A DNA stretch of 64,000 nt, taken from assembly GCA_002376235.1 (NCBI GenBank), contig DFNX01000016.1, positions 1,116,001 through 1,180,000 on the forward strand. Direction: 5' to 3'. Under the pieces are notes generated by a model, which was given only the letters and a program-made list of their open reading frames with translations, searched no databases and was not told where the DNA came from. The translations under genes were made by a program, and so were the position numbers. Positions 37,184 to 44,896 of the stretch are shown one piece after another (within the stretch, counting starts at the first letter, position 1; each line of letters starts with the position of its first letter). This DNA comes from Neorhizobium sp. UBA3556. Lineage in GTDB: Bacteria > Pseudomonadota > Alphaproteobacteria > Rhizobiales > Rhizobiaceae.

Positions 37184-37208
37184 AACTCAAGGAGCCGGAT
37201 GATGTTCC
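37184..37208 (-). promoter_or_regulatory. EcfG-type promoter of the DUF2945 operon
   Basis: Minus-strand GGAAC (37208-37204), 16 bases, then AGTT (37187-37184); the -10 element differs from CGTT by one base but keeps GTT. The expected start is ~20 bases before the ATG at 37158. The site lies at the very 3' end of the Nudix gene. Confidence 0.5.
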
Positions 37209-37212
37209 AAAA

Positions 37213-37740
37213 TCAGTCTTTCAGATCGAGGTCGCCATCCCGCTGAACGACATGACGCGGAGAACTCGGCAAGTTTTCGATCTCCTCAGCGATGAAATAA
37301 GGCGGGATATCGAGTTTTTTGAGCGAAGCCGTTGTCGCCGGCACCCACTTGAACTCGAGTTCGTGGCTATCAATCACCCGGTGTACGATGTCGGTCGGGT
37401 GGAATGGAACGCTCTCAGGCAGTTCCATGCGGTAATAGAAGCCCAGCTCGTGCCAGTCCTTTTCCTCATAATGGAAGAAATTCTCGACCACCCAGAGAAG
37501 TGGACCGATCTTGGCCGTCACGCCGAGTTCCTCGACCATTTCCCGGGCAAGTGTCTCTTCGGAGGTTTCACCCATTTCCGCACGTCCGCCCGGAAACGTC
37601 CAGAAACTCTCGTGAACCGCACGATGCACGAGAACATGCCCATCCCGAAACGCTAGTCCGGCGATGCGCATCTGAAAGATACGCTTGGGCTTGAACTTCA
37701 TGCGGATGCGAAGATCCTGCGGCTTTTCCTTCTTACTCAT
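37213..37740 (-). CDS. Nudix hydrolase
   Basis: A 175-residue Nudix protein. The Nudix box is complete: GGRAEMGETSEETLAREMVEELG at residues ~51-73, with the metal-binding REMVEE core. The substrate (a nucleoside diphosphate derivative) is undetermined. It overlaps the ruvB stop by eight bases and is thus the last gene of the vapBC-ruvA-ruvB unit. The N-terminus is Lys/Arg-rich. Confidence 0.88.
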   Translation of the reverse strand: MSKKEKPQDLRIRMKFKPKRIFQMRIAGLAFRDGHVLVHRAVHESFWTFPGGRAEMGETSEETLAREMVEELGVTAKIGPLLWVVENFFHYEEKDWHELGFYYRMELPESVPFHPTDIVHRVIDSHELEFKWVPATTASLKKLDIPPYFIAEEIENLPSSPRHVVQRDGDLDLKD

Positions 37741-38773
37741 CTTCCAGGCTCATGCGGAACTGCGCCGCTTCCATATCCTTCGGCGGCTGCAGGCCGAGAT
37801 GTTTCCAGGCAACGGCAGTGAGTACGCGCCCACGCGGCGTGCGCTGAATAAAGCCCTGCTGGATCATATAGGGTTCGATAATATCCTCGATCGCATCCCG
37901 CGGCTCGGAAAGGCCGGCCGCAATCGTCTCGATCCCGACCGGCCCGCCGGCAAAATTCACTGCGATCATGTTGAGATAACGTTTGTCGAGTTGATCGAAC
38001 CCGGCATGGTCGACATTGAGGCGGACAAGCGCCTCGTCGGCGATTTCCTTGGTCACTGCTTCCGCGCGTGCCACTTCCGCGAAATCGCGCACGCGGCGCA
38101 GAAGACGCCCGGCAATACGCGGCGTACCGCGGGCACGGCGTGCGATTTCACGAGCGCCGTCATCCGTCATCTTCAGCCCCATCAGTCGCGCCCCGCGGCG
38201 AACGATGCCTTCGAGCTCCTCGACCGTATAGAAGGAAAGACGCACCGGAATGCCGAAACGATCGCGCAGCGGCGTGGTCAAAAGGCCGATACGGGTGGTC
38301 GCGGCAACAAGCGTGAATTTCGAAAGATCGATCTTCACCGAACGCGCCGCTGGTCCCTCGCCGATGATCAGATCGAGCTGAAAATCCTCCATGGCGGGGT
38401 AGAGAATTTCCTCGACCGCCGGATTGAGCCGGTGGATTTCGTCGATGAACAGCACGTCACGTTCTTCGAGATTGGTCAGAAGCGCCGCAAGATCCCCCGC
38501 CTTGGCGATGACCGGACCGGAAGTCGATCGGAAATTGACTCCCAGTTCCTTCGCCATGATCTGCGCCAGCGTCGTCTTACCCAGCCCCGGCGGGCCGACG
38601 AACAGAACGTGATCCAGCGCCTCACCGCGGTTCTTCGCCGCCTCGATGAAGATCTTCAAGTTGGCGCGCGCTTCCGCCTGTCCGGTAAATTCGTCCAGTG
38701 ATTGCGGGCGCAGAGCCGTATCGAGATCTTCGCCCCGCTTTTCCGGCGAGATGAGGCGGGTTTCATCAGTCAT
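37733..38773 (-). CDS. ruvB: Holliday junction branch migration helicase RuvB
   Basis: A 346-residue AAA+ motor of the RuvAB complex. Walker A GPPGLGKT at residues 60-67, Walker B VLFIDEIHR near 108, sensor AATTRIGLLTTPLRDRFG near 156, and a C-terminal winged helix (GPVGIETIAAGLSEPRDAIE). It starts 71 bases after ruvA and overlaps the Nudix gene start. Confidence 0.96.
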   Translation of the reverse strand: MTDETRLISPEKRGEDLDTALRPQSLDEFTGQAEARANLKIFIEAAKNRGEALDHVLFVGPPGLGKTTLAQIMAKELGVNFRSTSGPVIAKAGDLAALLTNLEERDVLFIDEIHRLNPAVEEILYPAMEDFQLDLIIGEGPAARSVKIDLSKFTLVAATTRIGLLTTPLRDRFGIPVRLSFYTVEELEGIVRRGARLMGLKMTDDGAREIARRARGTPRIAGRLLRRVRDFAEVARAEAVTKEIADEALVRLNVDHAGFDQLDKRYLNMIAVNFAGGPVGIETIAAGLSEPRDAIEDIIEPYMIQQGFIQRTPRGRVLTAVAWKHLGLQPPKDMEAAQFRMSLEDE

Positions 38774-38844
38774 GAGGTATTTCCGTTCGAACCAGTTATC
38801 CAGTCAATACACGACATGGGCAGATTAGGCAGCCGCCAAGGCCG

Positions 38845-39459
38845 TCAGCGCGCCAGTTCCTTCAACCCCAGCCTGATCAGCTTGGCGCTATCCGCCCCCT
38901 CGCCCGCCGTCTTCAGCGCCGCAGCCACAGCATTGGCCGCCTGATCGCGCGAATAACCGAGATTGGTCAGTGCCGAAACGGCATCGGAAACAGGTGCGGA
39001 AGCAACACCCTCGCCGATCTCCTGCTTGAGACCGATATTGGCCGACGCTTCACCGGCAAAGGCAGGCGCCTTGTTCTTCAATTCAGTGACGATGCGCACC
39101 GCCACCTTCGGCCCGACACCCGGCGCACGAGAAACCGCCGTCTTGTCCTGCAGCGCGATCGCATTGGCCAGTTCGCCCGGCGTCAGCGTCGAAAGCACAG
39201 CGAGTGCCACCTTGGAACCGACGCCCTGCACGCTCTGCAACAGACTGAACCATTCGCGTTCCAACGCCGAAACGAAGCCGAACAGCTTGAACTGGTCTTC
39301 GCGCACATAGGTCTCGATAAACAGGATCGCCGCCTCGCCGACATTCAGCCGCGACAGCGTGCGTGACGAGCAGAAGGCTTCGTAACAGACGCCATGCACA
39401 TCGATGAGCACATGGTCGGTGCCGATCTCGTCGATAGTGCCTTTAAGCTTGCCGATCAT
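38845..39459 (-). CDS. ruvA: Holliday junction DNA helicase subunit RuvA
   Basis: A 204-residue DNA-binding subunit. The N-terminal OB fold starts MIGKLKGTIDEIGTDHVLID; two helix-hairpin-helix motifs are near 73-92 (LLQSVQGVGSKVALAVLSTL) and 108-127 (TAVSRAPGVGPKVAVRIVTE); the C-terminal RuvB-binding domain has LTNLGYSRDQAANAV. Its ATG overlaps the vapC stop by four bases, so its translation is coupled to the toxin gene. Confidence 0.95.
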   Translation of the reverse strand: MIGKLKGTIDEIGTDHVLIDVHGVCYEAFCSSRTLSRLNVGEAAILFIETYVREDQFKLFGFVSALEREWFSLLQSVQGVGSKVALAVLSTLTPGELANAIALQDKTAVSRAPGVGPKVAVRIVTELKNKAPAFAGEASANIGLKQEIGEGVASAPVSDAVSALTNLGYSRDQAANAVAAALKTAGEGADSAKLIRLGLKELAR

Positions 39460-39887
39460 GTCTGGTTTCCTGAAAGAGGGTGCGTGTCGGGCGCGATAAG
39501 ATCGATACCCGGAAAATAGCTGCGATAGCCGGACGGGTCGCGCGTCAGTAATGTATATCCACGGATCGTCGCATGCGCGCCGATGAGGAAATCCGGCAAT
39601 ATGCGATCACGCCGTCCGCCAGCCGACCGATACCGGCGAAAGGCATAGGAAGCCGCGAATGCCGCCGACCAGGGCAGGTTTTCACGAATGAACTGGTTGC
39701 GCGGCAAAAGCGCATCCACGGTTTCCAGTTCATCGTATCGATAGGAGAATTCCGAAAAGATGATCTGGTTGATCACCACGCTTCCGCGCGCCATGGCCGC
39801 CAGCAGTTGCCGGCGCGACCACTCAAGCCAGTGTGGATCACGCACCGCAAGATCGACGAGAATATTGGTATCGATGAGCGTTGTCAT
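39456..39887 (-). CDS. vapC: PIN-domain RNase toxin (VapC-type)
   Basis: A 143-residue PIN-domain protein. The four acidic metal ligands are visible: D6 in TLIDTNILVDL, E45 or so in IIFSEFSYRY, Asp in ILPDFLIGAHA near 98 and Asp in LLTRDPSGYRSYFP near 116. Members of the family cleave RNA as toxins. It lies five bases after an AbrB-fold antitoxin gene, and its stop overlaps the ruvA start, so the module sits inside the ruv operon. Confidence 0.88.
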   Translation of the reverse strand: MTTLIDTNILVDLAVRDPHWLEWSRRQLLAAMARGSVVINQIIFSEFSYRYDELETVDALLPRNQFIRENLPWSAAFAASYAFRRYRSAGGRRDRILPDFLIGAHATIRGYTLLTRDPSGYRSYFPGIDLIAPDTHPLSGNQT

Positions 39888-39892
39888 GCCCG

Positions 39893-40144
39893 TTATCGAT
39901 CGCGCGTTATACGCATCAGCTCGTCGGCATCGACGGCCTGATCACCGGTCCCGCCCAGTTGATCGAGCGTGGCGATGAAACGATCAAGCCGTGCACGGTC
40001 TGCATCTGCGGTGGTTCCATGCTTGGGCGTCAGCGTAATCACGCCACCTTCCAAGCCGAAGATCACCTCGCTGTTAGGCTCGATACCGACCAGCTCGCGA
40101 AGATCCCGCGGTATGGTCACCTGCCCTTTGGACGTTACGCGCAT
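39893..40144 (-). CDS. vapB: AbrB/SpoVT-fold antitoxin (VapB-type)
   Basis: An 83-residue protein with the AbrB swapped-hairpin domain MRVTSKGQVTIPRDLRELVG at residues 1-20 and GLEGGVITLTPK near 37, followed by an acidic/basic C-terminal tail that would neutralise the toxin. ATG 40144 follows AAGGAGAAAGG. A palindrome (GTAAGA ... TCTTAC) immediately upstream is the likely operator for autoregulation. Confidence 0.88.
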   Translation of the reverse strand: MRVTSKGQVTIPRDLRELVGIEPNSEVIFGLEGGVITLTPKHGTTADADRARLDRFIATLDQLGGTGDQAVDADELMRITRDR

Positions 40145-40160
40145 GACCTTTCTCCTTCGA

Positions 40161-40177
40161 GTAAGAAAATATCTTAC
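40161..40177. promoter_or_regulatory. operator palindrome of the vapBC module, overlapping its promoter
   Basis: GTAAGA (40161-40166), five bases, TCTTAC (40172-40177) form a perfect inverted repeat. On the minus strand it covers the -10 region (TATTTT) of a promoter whose -35 is TTGACT (near 40187-40192), spaced 16 bases. This fits autorepression by the antitoxin complex. Confidence 0.6.
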
Positions 40178-40211
40178 CATAAGAACAAGTCAAGAACAAT
40201 CTCTTCGCCAG

Positions 40212-40721
40212 TCAGCCCGCCAGCGCCTGCCGCATCCGGTTTCCACCGCGGTTATGCGCGTGGCAGATGGCGATGGCGAGTGCGTCGGCGGCATCATCGC
40301 CCTTGAACTCCACCTTGGGCATCAGGATCTTCAGCATCATGTGGATCTGCTTCTTGTCGCCATGTCCGACGCCGATCACCGCCTTTTTCACGGCATTCGG
40401 TGCGTATTCCGAAACCGGCAATCCGGCACGGGCCGGCACCAGCATGACGACGCCGCGGGCCTGTCCCAGTTTCAGCGTCGCGACAGCGTCCTTGTTGACG
40501 AAGGTCTGCTCAACCGCTGCCTCATCCGGCTTGTAGGCATGTACGACCTCGGCCAGCCCGTCATGCAGCTGGCACAGACGTGAGGCCAGATCCATATCGC
40601 CATCCGAGGTCACGGTGCCTGAGGCGACGAACTTCAGGCTGTTGCCGATCGTGTCGATCACACCCCAGCCCGTGCGCCGAAGTCCGGGATCGATGCCGAT
40701 GATTCGAATGATGTCTGCCAT
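40212..40721 (-). CDS. ruvC: Holliday junction resolvase RuvC
   Basis: A 169-residue endonuclease with the RNase H-like acidic residues: D11 in IIGIDPGLRRTGWG, Glu near 70 in AAVEQTFVNKDAV, and the DDAADALAIAICHAH pair near 143-146. Resolves Holliday junctions together with RuvAB. Its stop is 67 bases before the antitoxin start. In related genomes ruvC usually abuts ruvA; here the toxin-antitoxin pair intervenes. Confidence 0.96.
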   Translation of the reverse strand: MADIIRIIGIDPGLRRTGWGVIDTIGNSLKFVASGTVTSDGDMDLASRLCQLHDGLAEVVHAYKPDEAAVEQTFVNKDAVATLKLGQARGVVMLVPARAGLPVSEYAPNAVKKAVIGVGHGDKKQIHMMLKILMPKVEFKGDDAADALAIAICHAHNRGGNRMRQALAG

Positions 40722-40795
40722 GTCTCACCCTACCTTCACCCACTCCTGATAGCCACCGAAATATGAACAAAACGGAAACACCGATTTTCAGCTGG

Positions 40796-40812
40796 TTAAC
40801 ACGCCGCTAACC
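40796..40812. promoter_or_regulatory. CtrA-like site upstream of the chemoreceptor-like gene
   Basis: TTAA (40796-40799), seven bases, CTAACC (40807-40812) differs from TTAA-N7-TTAAC by one base. It lies ~90 bases before the ATG at 40903 and ~75 bases before the divergent ruvC start. Confidence 0.35.
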
Positions 40813-40902
40813 ATATGTCGCTCTACTGATAAGACCTTTGCAACGACGGCGGCTTTTCCGCGTTCTGGGTGTTCTCGAATGATACGAGAGGGAGAGAGGG
40901 CG

Positions 40903-42267
40903 ATGTCTGAACGCCAGAGTTTGTTCATGAAGATCATGGTTCTGCTGCTGTTGCAGAACGGCCTTCTGGCTTTGATCGCATCCACTCTTTCTCCGGGCAT
41001 GTCCCCCGCTATGAAGGCAACCCTGGCAGCGGGCGTCATCATATTTTCGATGGCGACGGCCATGATGGCCACCCGTATAGCCGGCGGTCACCCGCTGGGA
41101 CAGGCACCAACCCGACTATCCCTTGGCTCCGAACCCGAAGCCACATCCGGCTTGGGATTATTACCCCGCTCCCAGTTCCCCAAATCATCTCCGGAACAGG
41201 TCGGTCCGGCAGGCCCGCGCCTGATTAGGTCGAAGGGCGCGGATATGCACGATACGAAGGGAAACGGCGATCGCCAGAAAGCATCGGAAGAGGCGCTCAG
41301 CGCTTTGGATGCCGGATTGCGGCGGCTGGCGACGGGCGACCTTTCCGTCAGTCTCGATACGCCGTTTTCCGACGGTTTCGAAGGGTTGCGTGGCGATTTC
41401 AACAGGGCTGCCAGTTCGCTCAACGAAAGCCTGACGACCATAATCACCTCGGCAGGAACCCTCCATGGCGAATGTGCGGAGGCGCGCATCCGGCTGGCGC
41501 AGGAGCGTTCCCTCATACCGGACGAAGTTCCGGCTCTCTCTGTCGCCGGCAATGGCCTGCGGGATATCGCGGATCTGTTGCGTGAACAGGATGCGGCACT
41601 CAGAGAAATTGCAGCCATTGCCGCCAATGCCAAGGCATATTGGCAGCAAAGCTGCGAAACCGCGACAAGAGAGGCCAAGGCCTCCGAAAGCCTGCGCAGC
41701 TCCGAAAAAAAGGTCGGAGAGATCGCGGCGTTGATGCGCGACGTGGCTTTCCGCACCAACATGCTGTCCGTCAGCGCCAGCGTTGCGGCCGCAAACATGG
41801 CCGGCCCGCAGGAAACACTGCCCGTCTTCGCTGCGGAACTGCGCGATATGGCCGAAACGAGTGCCGCAGCGGCAAAACAGGCTTCGCTTCTGGAGCGTGA
41901 CGTTGCGCTCAGCCTCAAGCAAACCCGCTCGCAGGCGGATCATCTCTTGCGGCAGGAGCAGCATCTTCACGAGAGTTTCGAGACCATTGGCAACAAGCTC
42001 GCGGGAATTTCGCAAGCATCCACAATGTCATCCGACATGGTGGCTCGCAGCGGCGTAATTCTGGATGGAGCCCTTAAATTTTCCAGCCAGCGCCGCTCGC
42101 TCGACCATGCGCTGGAGACGGCACTTGAACGCATGTCGCAGGAACTTGCCGTCATCAACCGGCATTGCGGGCGCTTCATCCACATCACCGTGCTGCACGA
42201 CGATCACACGCCACCGGATACGCGCCCTCCGCATCATCGTAGCCACCTGAGGCTGGTGAAGAGCTGA
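40903..42267 (+). CDS. methyl-accepting chemotaxis-like protein, degenerate
   Basis: A 454-residue protein: two hydrophobic helices at ~7-28 and 35-56 (IMVLLLLQNGLLALIAST, ATLAAGVIIFSMATAMMA) with almost no periplasmic loop, a low-complexity linker, a HAMP-like segment (LDAGLRRLATGDLSVSLDTP near 133-152) and a long coiled coil. The signalling tip is unusual: EIAALMRDVAFRTNMLSVSASVAAANM stands where a canonical receptor has the F-TNLLALNAAVEAARAGE hairpin, and the following GRGF-VVA-EVR block is missing. It may signal outside classical chemotaxis. The ATG at 40903 follows GAGAGAGG. Confidence 0.72.
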   Translation: MSERQSLFMKIMVLLLLQNGLLALIASTLSPGMSPAMKATLAAGVIIFSMATAMMATRIAGGHPLGQAPTRLSLGSEPEATSGLGLLPRSQFPKSSPEQVGPAGPRLIRSKGADMHDTKGNGDRQKASEEALSALDAGLRRLATGDLSVSLDTPFSDGFEGLRGDFNRAASSLNESLTTIITSAGTLHGECAEARIRLAQERSLIPDEVPALSVAGNGLRDIADLLREQDAALREIAAIAANAKAYWQQSCETATREAKASESLRSSEKKVGEIAALMRDVAFRTNMLSVSASVAAANMAGPQETLPVFAAELRDMAETSAAAAKQASLLERDVALSLKQTRSQADHLLRQEQHLHESFETIGNKLAGISQASTMSSDMVARSGVILDGALKFSSQRRSLDHALETALERMSQELAVINRHCGRFIHITVLHDDHTPPDTRPPHHRSHLRLVKS

Positions 42268-42370
42268 AGGCGGAAAAACCTGGTCATGCTTTTATCGGGT
42301 TGAGGGTCGCATCAGCGGTTCCGGCTCCCTAGATAGGAACCACAGAATTGTTCCTTTCCAAGGTAGATCC

Positions 42371-43366
42371 ATGATTCCGTTTTCGATACTTGACCTTTCG
42401 CCGGTCGGCGAAGGCTACTCGGTGCGCGATGCACTCGACCAATCCCGCCAGATGGCAATCAAGGCCGAAGAGCAAGGATACAAGCGCGTCTGGCTGGCCG
42501 AACACCACGGCATGCCCGGCATTGCCAGCGCCGCGACATCGATCGTCATCGCCCATGTTGGGGCGGCCACGAAGAAAATCCGCGTCGGATCCGGCGGCGT
42601 CATGCTGCCCAACCACTCCCCTCTCGTCATCGCCGAACAGTTCGGCACGCTGGAAGCGCTTCTGCCGGGCCGTGTCGATCTCGGTCTTGGCCGTGCTCCC
42701 GGCACAGACATGCGCACCGCCAGCGCCCTGCGCCGCAACATGGAAGCAGGTGCTGAGAACTTTCCGCAGGATATCGTCGAGCTGAAACACCTGCTTGGCA
42801 CACCGATCGAAAACCAGGCGATCATCGCAGTGCCAGGCACCGAGGCCAATGTGCCGCTCTGGCTGCTCGGCTCCAGCCTCTATAGCGCCCATCTGGCGGC
42901 GGCGCTCGGCCTGCCCTATGCCTTCGCCTCCCATTTCGCGCCCGACATGTTGCTGGACGCAATTGCAATCTACCGGGATCGTTTTCAGCCATCCGCAGAA
43001 CTCGAAAAGCCTTACGTCATGGTTGGCGTCATGGGTGTGGCCGCAGACACCGATGAAGAAGCCGAACGCCTCTTCACCTCGTCTCAGCAGCAATTCGTCA
43101 ACCTGCGCAAAAATGTCCGCACCCGCTTCCCCAAGCCGCTGGACAGCATGGACGGATTCTGGACGCCGATGGAAAAGATGAGCGTCGAGCATACGCTGCG
43201 CTACGCCGCCGTCGGCTCGGTGCCGACCATCGAAGCGAAGCTGAAAGACTTTCTTGAGGAAACCGGCGCTGACGAACTGATCGTTTCGATGCCGATCCAC
43301 GACATCGACGCACGCCTGCATTCGGTCAAACTGTTTGCGTCACTGCCGATGATGGAAAAAGCCTGA
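42371..43366 (+). CDS. LLM-class flavin-dependent oxidoreductase
   Basis: A 331-residue luciferase-like monooxygenase. FSILDLSPVGEG at residues 4-15, RVWLAEHHGMPGIASAAT near 40-57, IRVGSGGVMLPNHSPL near 75-90 and RVDLGLGRAPGTD near 107 are hallmarks of the MsnO8-like group that uses reduced FMN. The substrate is unknown. It ends before a hairpin shared with convergent yebC. Confidence 0.85.
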   Translation: MIPFSILDLSPVGEGYSVRDALDQSRQMAIKAEEQGYKRVWLAEHHGMPGIASAATSIVIAHVGAATKKIRVGSGGVMLPNHSPLVIAEQFGTLEALLPGRVDLGLGRAPGTDMRTASALRRNMEAGAENFPQDIVELKHLLGTPIENQAIIAVPGTEANVPLWLLGSSLYSAHLAAALGLPYAFASHFAPDMLLDAIAIYRDRFQPSAELEKPYVMVGVMGVAADTDEEAERLFTSSQQQFVNLRKNVRTRFPKPLDSMDGFWTPMEKMSVEHTLRYAAVGSVPTIEAKLKDFLEETGADELIVSMPIHDIDARLHSVKLFASLPMMEKA

Positions 43367-43373
43367 CGCACAA

Positions 43374-43402
43374 CAAAAAACGGGCCGGCAAAACCGGCCC
43401 GT
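43374..43402 (-). terminator. terminator of yebC
   Basis: Perfect 9-bp stem ACGGGCCGG/CCGGCCCGT (43380-43388 with 43394-43402), followed on the minus strand by TTTTTTGTTG. It lies between the two convergent genes. Confidence 0.88.
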
Positions 43403-43428
43403 TCCAATTTGAAAGTTGTGACGACCAA

Positions 43429-44175
43429 TCAGGCCGAAAGCTTGGCCAGAACTTCTTCGGAAACTTCGAAGTTCGAATAGACGTTCTGCACGTCGTCATC
43501 GTCTTCCAGGTTGCCGATGAGTTTCATCAGCGACTGCGCCTTTTCCTCGTCGACTTCGATCGTGTTCTGCGGCTTCCAGATCGCCTTGACCGTCTCGGCT
43601 TCGCCAAGCACCGATTCCAGCGCCTTGGACACTTCGTTCATGTCTTCGAAGCCACAATAGATCGTGTGGCCTTCTTCATCGGTCTCGACATCATCGGCAC
43701 CGGCTTCGATTGCCGCTTCCATCACCTTGTCCGCATCGCCGACGGAAAGCTTGTAGGTGATTTCGCCGACGTGATCGAAGGAGAAGGAAACCGAACCGGT
43801 TTCACCAAGCGCACCACCGGCCTTGGTGAAGATCGAACGGACGTTCGATGCGGTACGGTTACGGTTGTCAGTCAGGGCCTCCACGATAACGGCAGTGCCG
43901 CCCGGGCCGTAACCTTCGTAACGAACCGCATCATAATTCTCGGCGTCGGCACCGGAAGCCTTCTTGATTGCCCGGTCGATATTGTCCTTCGGCATCGACT
44001 GCGCCTTGGCGTTCTGCACGGCGAGGCGCAGCGCGGCGTTCATCGATACGTCGGGCAGACCGGTTTTCGCAGCAACGGTGATTTCGCGTGCGAGCTTGGA
44101 GAACATCTTCGAACGGATACCGTCCTGCTTGCCCTTGCGGTGCATGATGTTTTTGAACTGTGAATGGCCAGCCAT
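43429..44175 (-). CDS. yebC: YebC/PmpR family DNA-binding regulator
   Basis: A 248-residue protein with the invariant start MAGHSQFKNIMHRKGKQD, MPKDNIDRAIKKASG near 60 and YEGYGPGGTAVIVEALTDN near 85, followed by the two alpha/beta domains with a C-terminal SNFEVSEEVLAKL. YebC-type proteins bind DNA; a related member helps ribosomes on polyproline stretches. It is often near ruvC, as here, separated by two unrelated genes. Confidence 0.93.
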   Translation of the reverse strand: MAGHSQFKNIMHRKGKQDGIRSKMFSKLAREITVAAKTGLPDVSMNAALRLAVQNAKAQSMPKDNIDRAIKKASGADAENYDAVRYEGYGPGGTAVIVEALTDNRNRTASNVRSIFTKAGGALGETGSVSFSFDHVGEITYKLSVGDADKVMEAAIEAGADDVETDEEGHTIYCGFEDMNEVSKALESVLGEAETVKAIWKPQNTIEVDEEKAQSLMKLIGNLEDDDDVQNVYSNFEVSEEVLAKLSA

Positions 44176-44288
44176 GGCACCCCTGATACTTTAAACCTGT
44201 TTTTGAATGGGCGCCTTATAATTTCGAAGTGCCCTTCGTTCAAGGTATTTTCGGTCACGCCTGTCCTGCCGCGCCGACGAAATGCGCA

Positions 44289-44313
44289 GGAACAAAGCTC
44301 TTGTCACTCCGTT
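44289..44313 (+). promoter_or_regulatory. EcfG-type promoter of the PNPOx stress protein
   Basis: GGAAC (44289-44293), exactly 16 bases, CGTT (44310-44313). The predicted transcript begins ~28 bases before the ATG at 44348. Confidence 0.7.
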
Positions 44314-44347
44314 TGACCTTTCGACAACAACAAAGGAGATGCAGAAG

Positions 44348-44860
44348 ATGGCAAGCCTCACCGAAGCCCGCGAAGCACCGGAACGCCAGCTGTGGGACGA
44401 AATCAACAGCGTCCATGCCGGCATGCTCGGCCTTGAAGGCACCCATATGCATTTCCAGCCTATGGCGCCAAATGTCGACACGAAGACCAACACGATCTGG
44501 TTTTTCACCAAGACTGATACTGATCTCGTGCGTGCAATCGGAGCCGGCGGCCGTGCGCATTTCTGTGTGACCGGCAAGAACCATGACTATCACGCCTGCC
44601 TGTCAGGCCTGATCGAAGTCCGCCTCGACGCGGCCAAGCGCGACGAATACTGGAGCGCGGTGACGGCAGCCTGGTACGAGCACGGCAAGGATGACCCGCT
44701 TCTCACCATGCTCGCCTTCAAGGTCGATGATGCCGAAATCTGGGCCTCGACCAACAGCACACTAAAATTCGGCTGGGAAATAGCCAAGGCCAACATGACC
44801 GACGAGAAGATGCCTGAAGTGGGTGTCAAACAGCACCTCACCTTCTCCGCCGTTCACTAA
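44348..44860 (+). CDS. pyridoxamine 5'-phosphate oxidase-fold general stress protein
   Basis: A 170-residue split-barrel FMN-binding protein of the general-stress (26-like) subgroup. Recognisable parts are LWDEINSVHAGMLGLEG near 15-31, MHFQPMAPNV, TIWFFTKTDTDLVRAI near 50-65, AHFCVTGKNHDYHACLSG near 74-91 and ISPWF-type ending replaced by EIWASTNSTLKFGWEI. The ATG at 44348 lies 9 bases after AAAGGAG; the ATG at 44339 touches the ribosome site and is rejected. A perfect EcfG promoter precedes it. Confidence 0.85.
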   Translation: MASLTEAREAPERQLWDEINSVHAGMLGLEGTHMHFQPMAPNVDTKTNTIWFFTKTDTDLVRAIGAGGRAHFCVTGKNHDYHACLSGLIEVRLDAAKRDEYWSAVTAAWYEHGKDDPLLTMLAFKVDDAEIWASTNSTLKFGWEIAKANMTDEKMPEVGVKQHLTFSAVH

Positions 44861-44869
44861 ATGCTTCAA

Positions 44870-44896
44870 CCACAGGGGCTGTCAAAGCCCCTGTGG
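44870..44896. terminator. hairpin at the end of the MBL-fold gene
   Basis: Perfect 11-bp stem CCACAGGGGCT/AGCCCCTGTGG (44870-44880 with 44886-44896), 5-base loop, spanning the last codons and stop of the minus-strand gene. It has no T run on either side, so termination is only a possibility. Confidence 0.4.
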
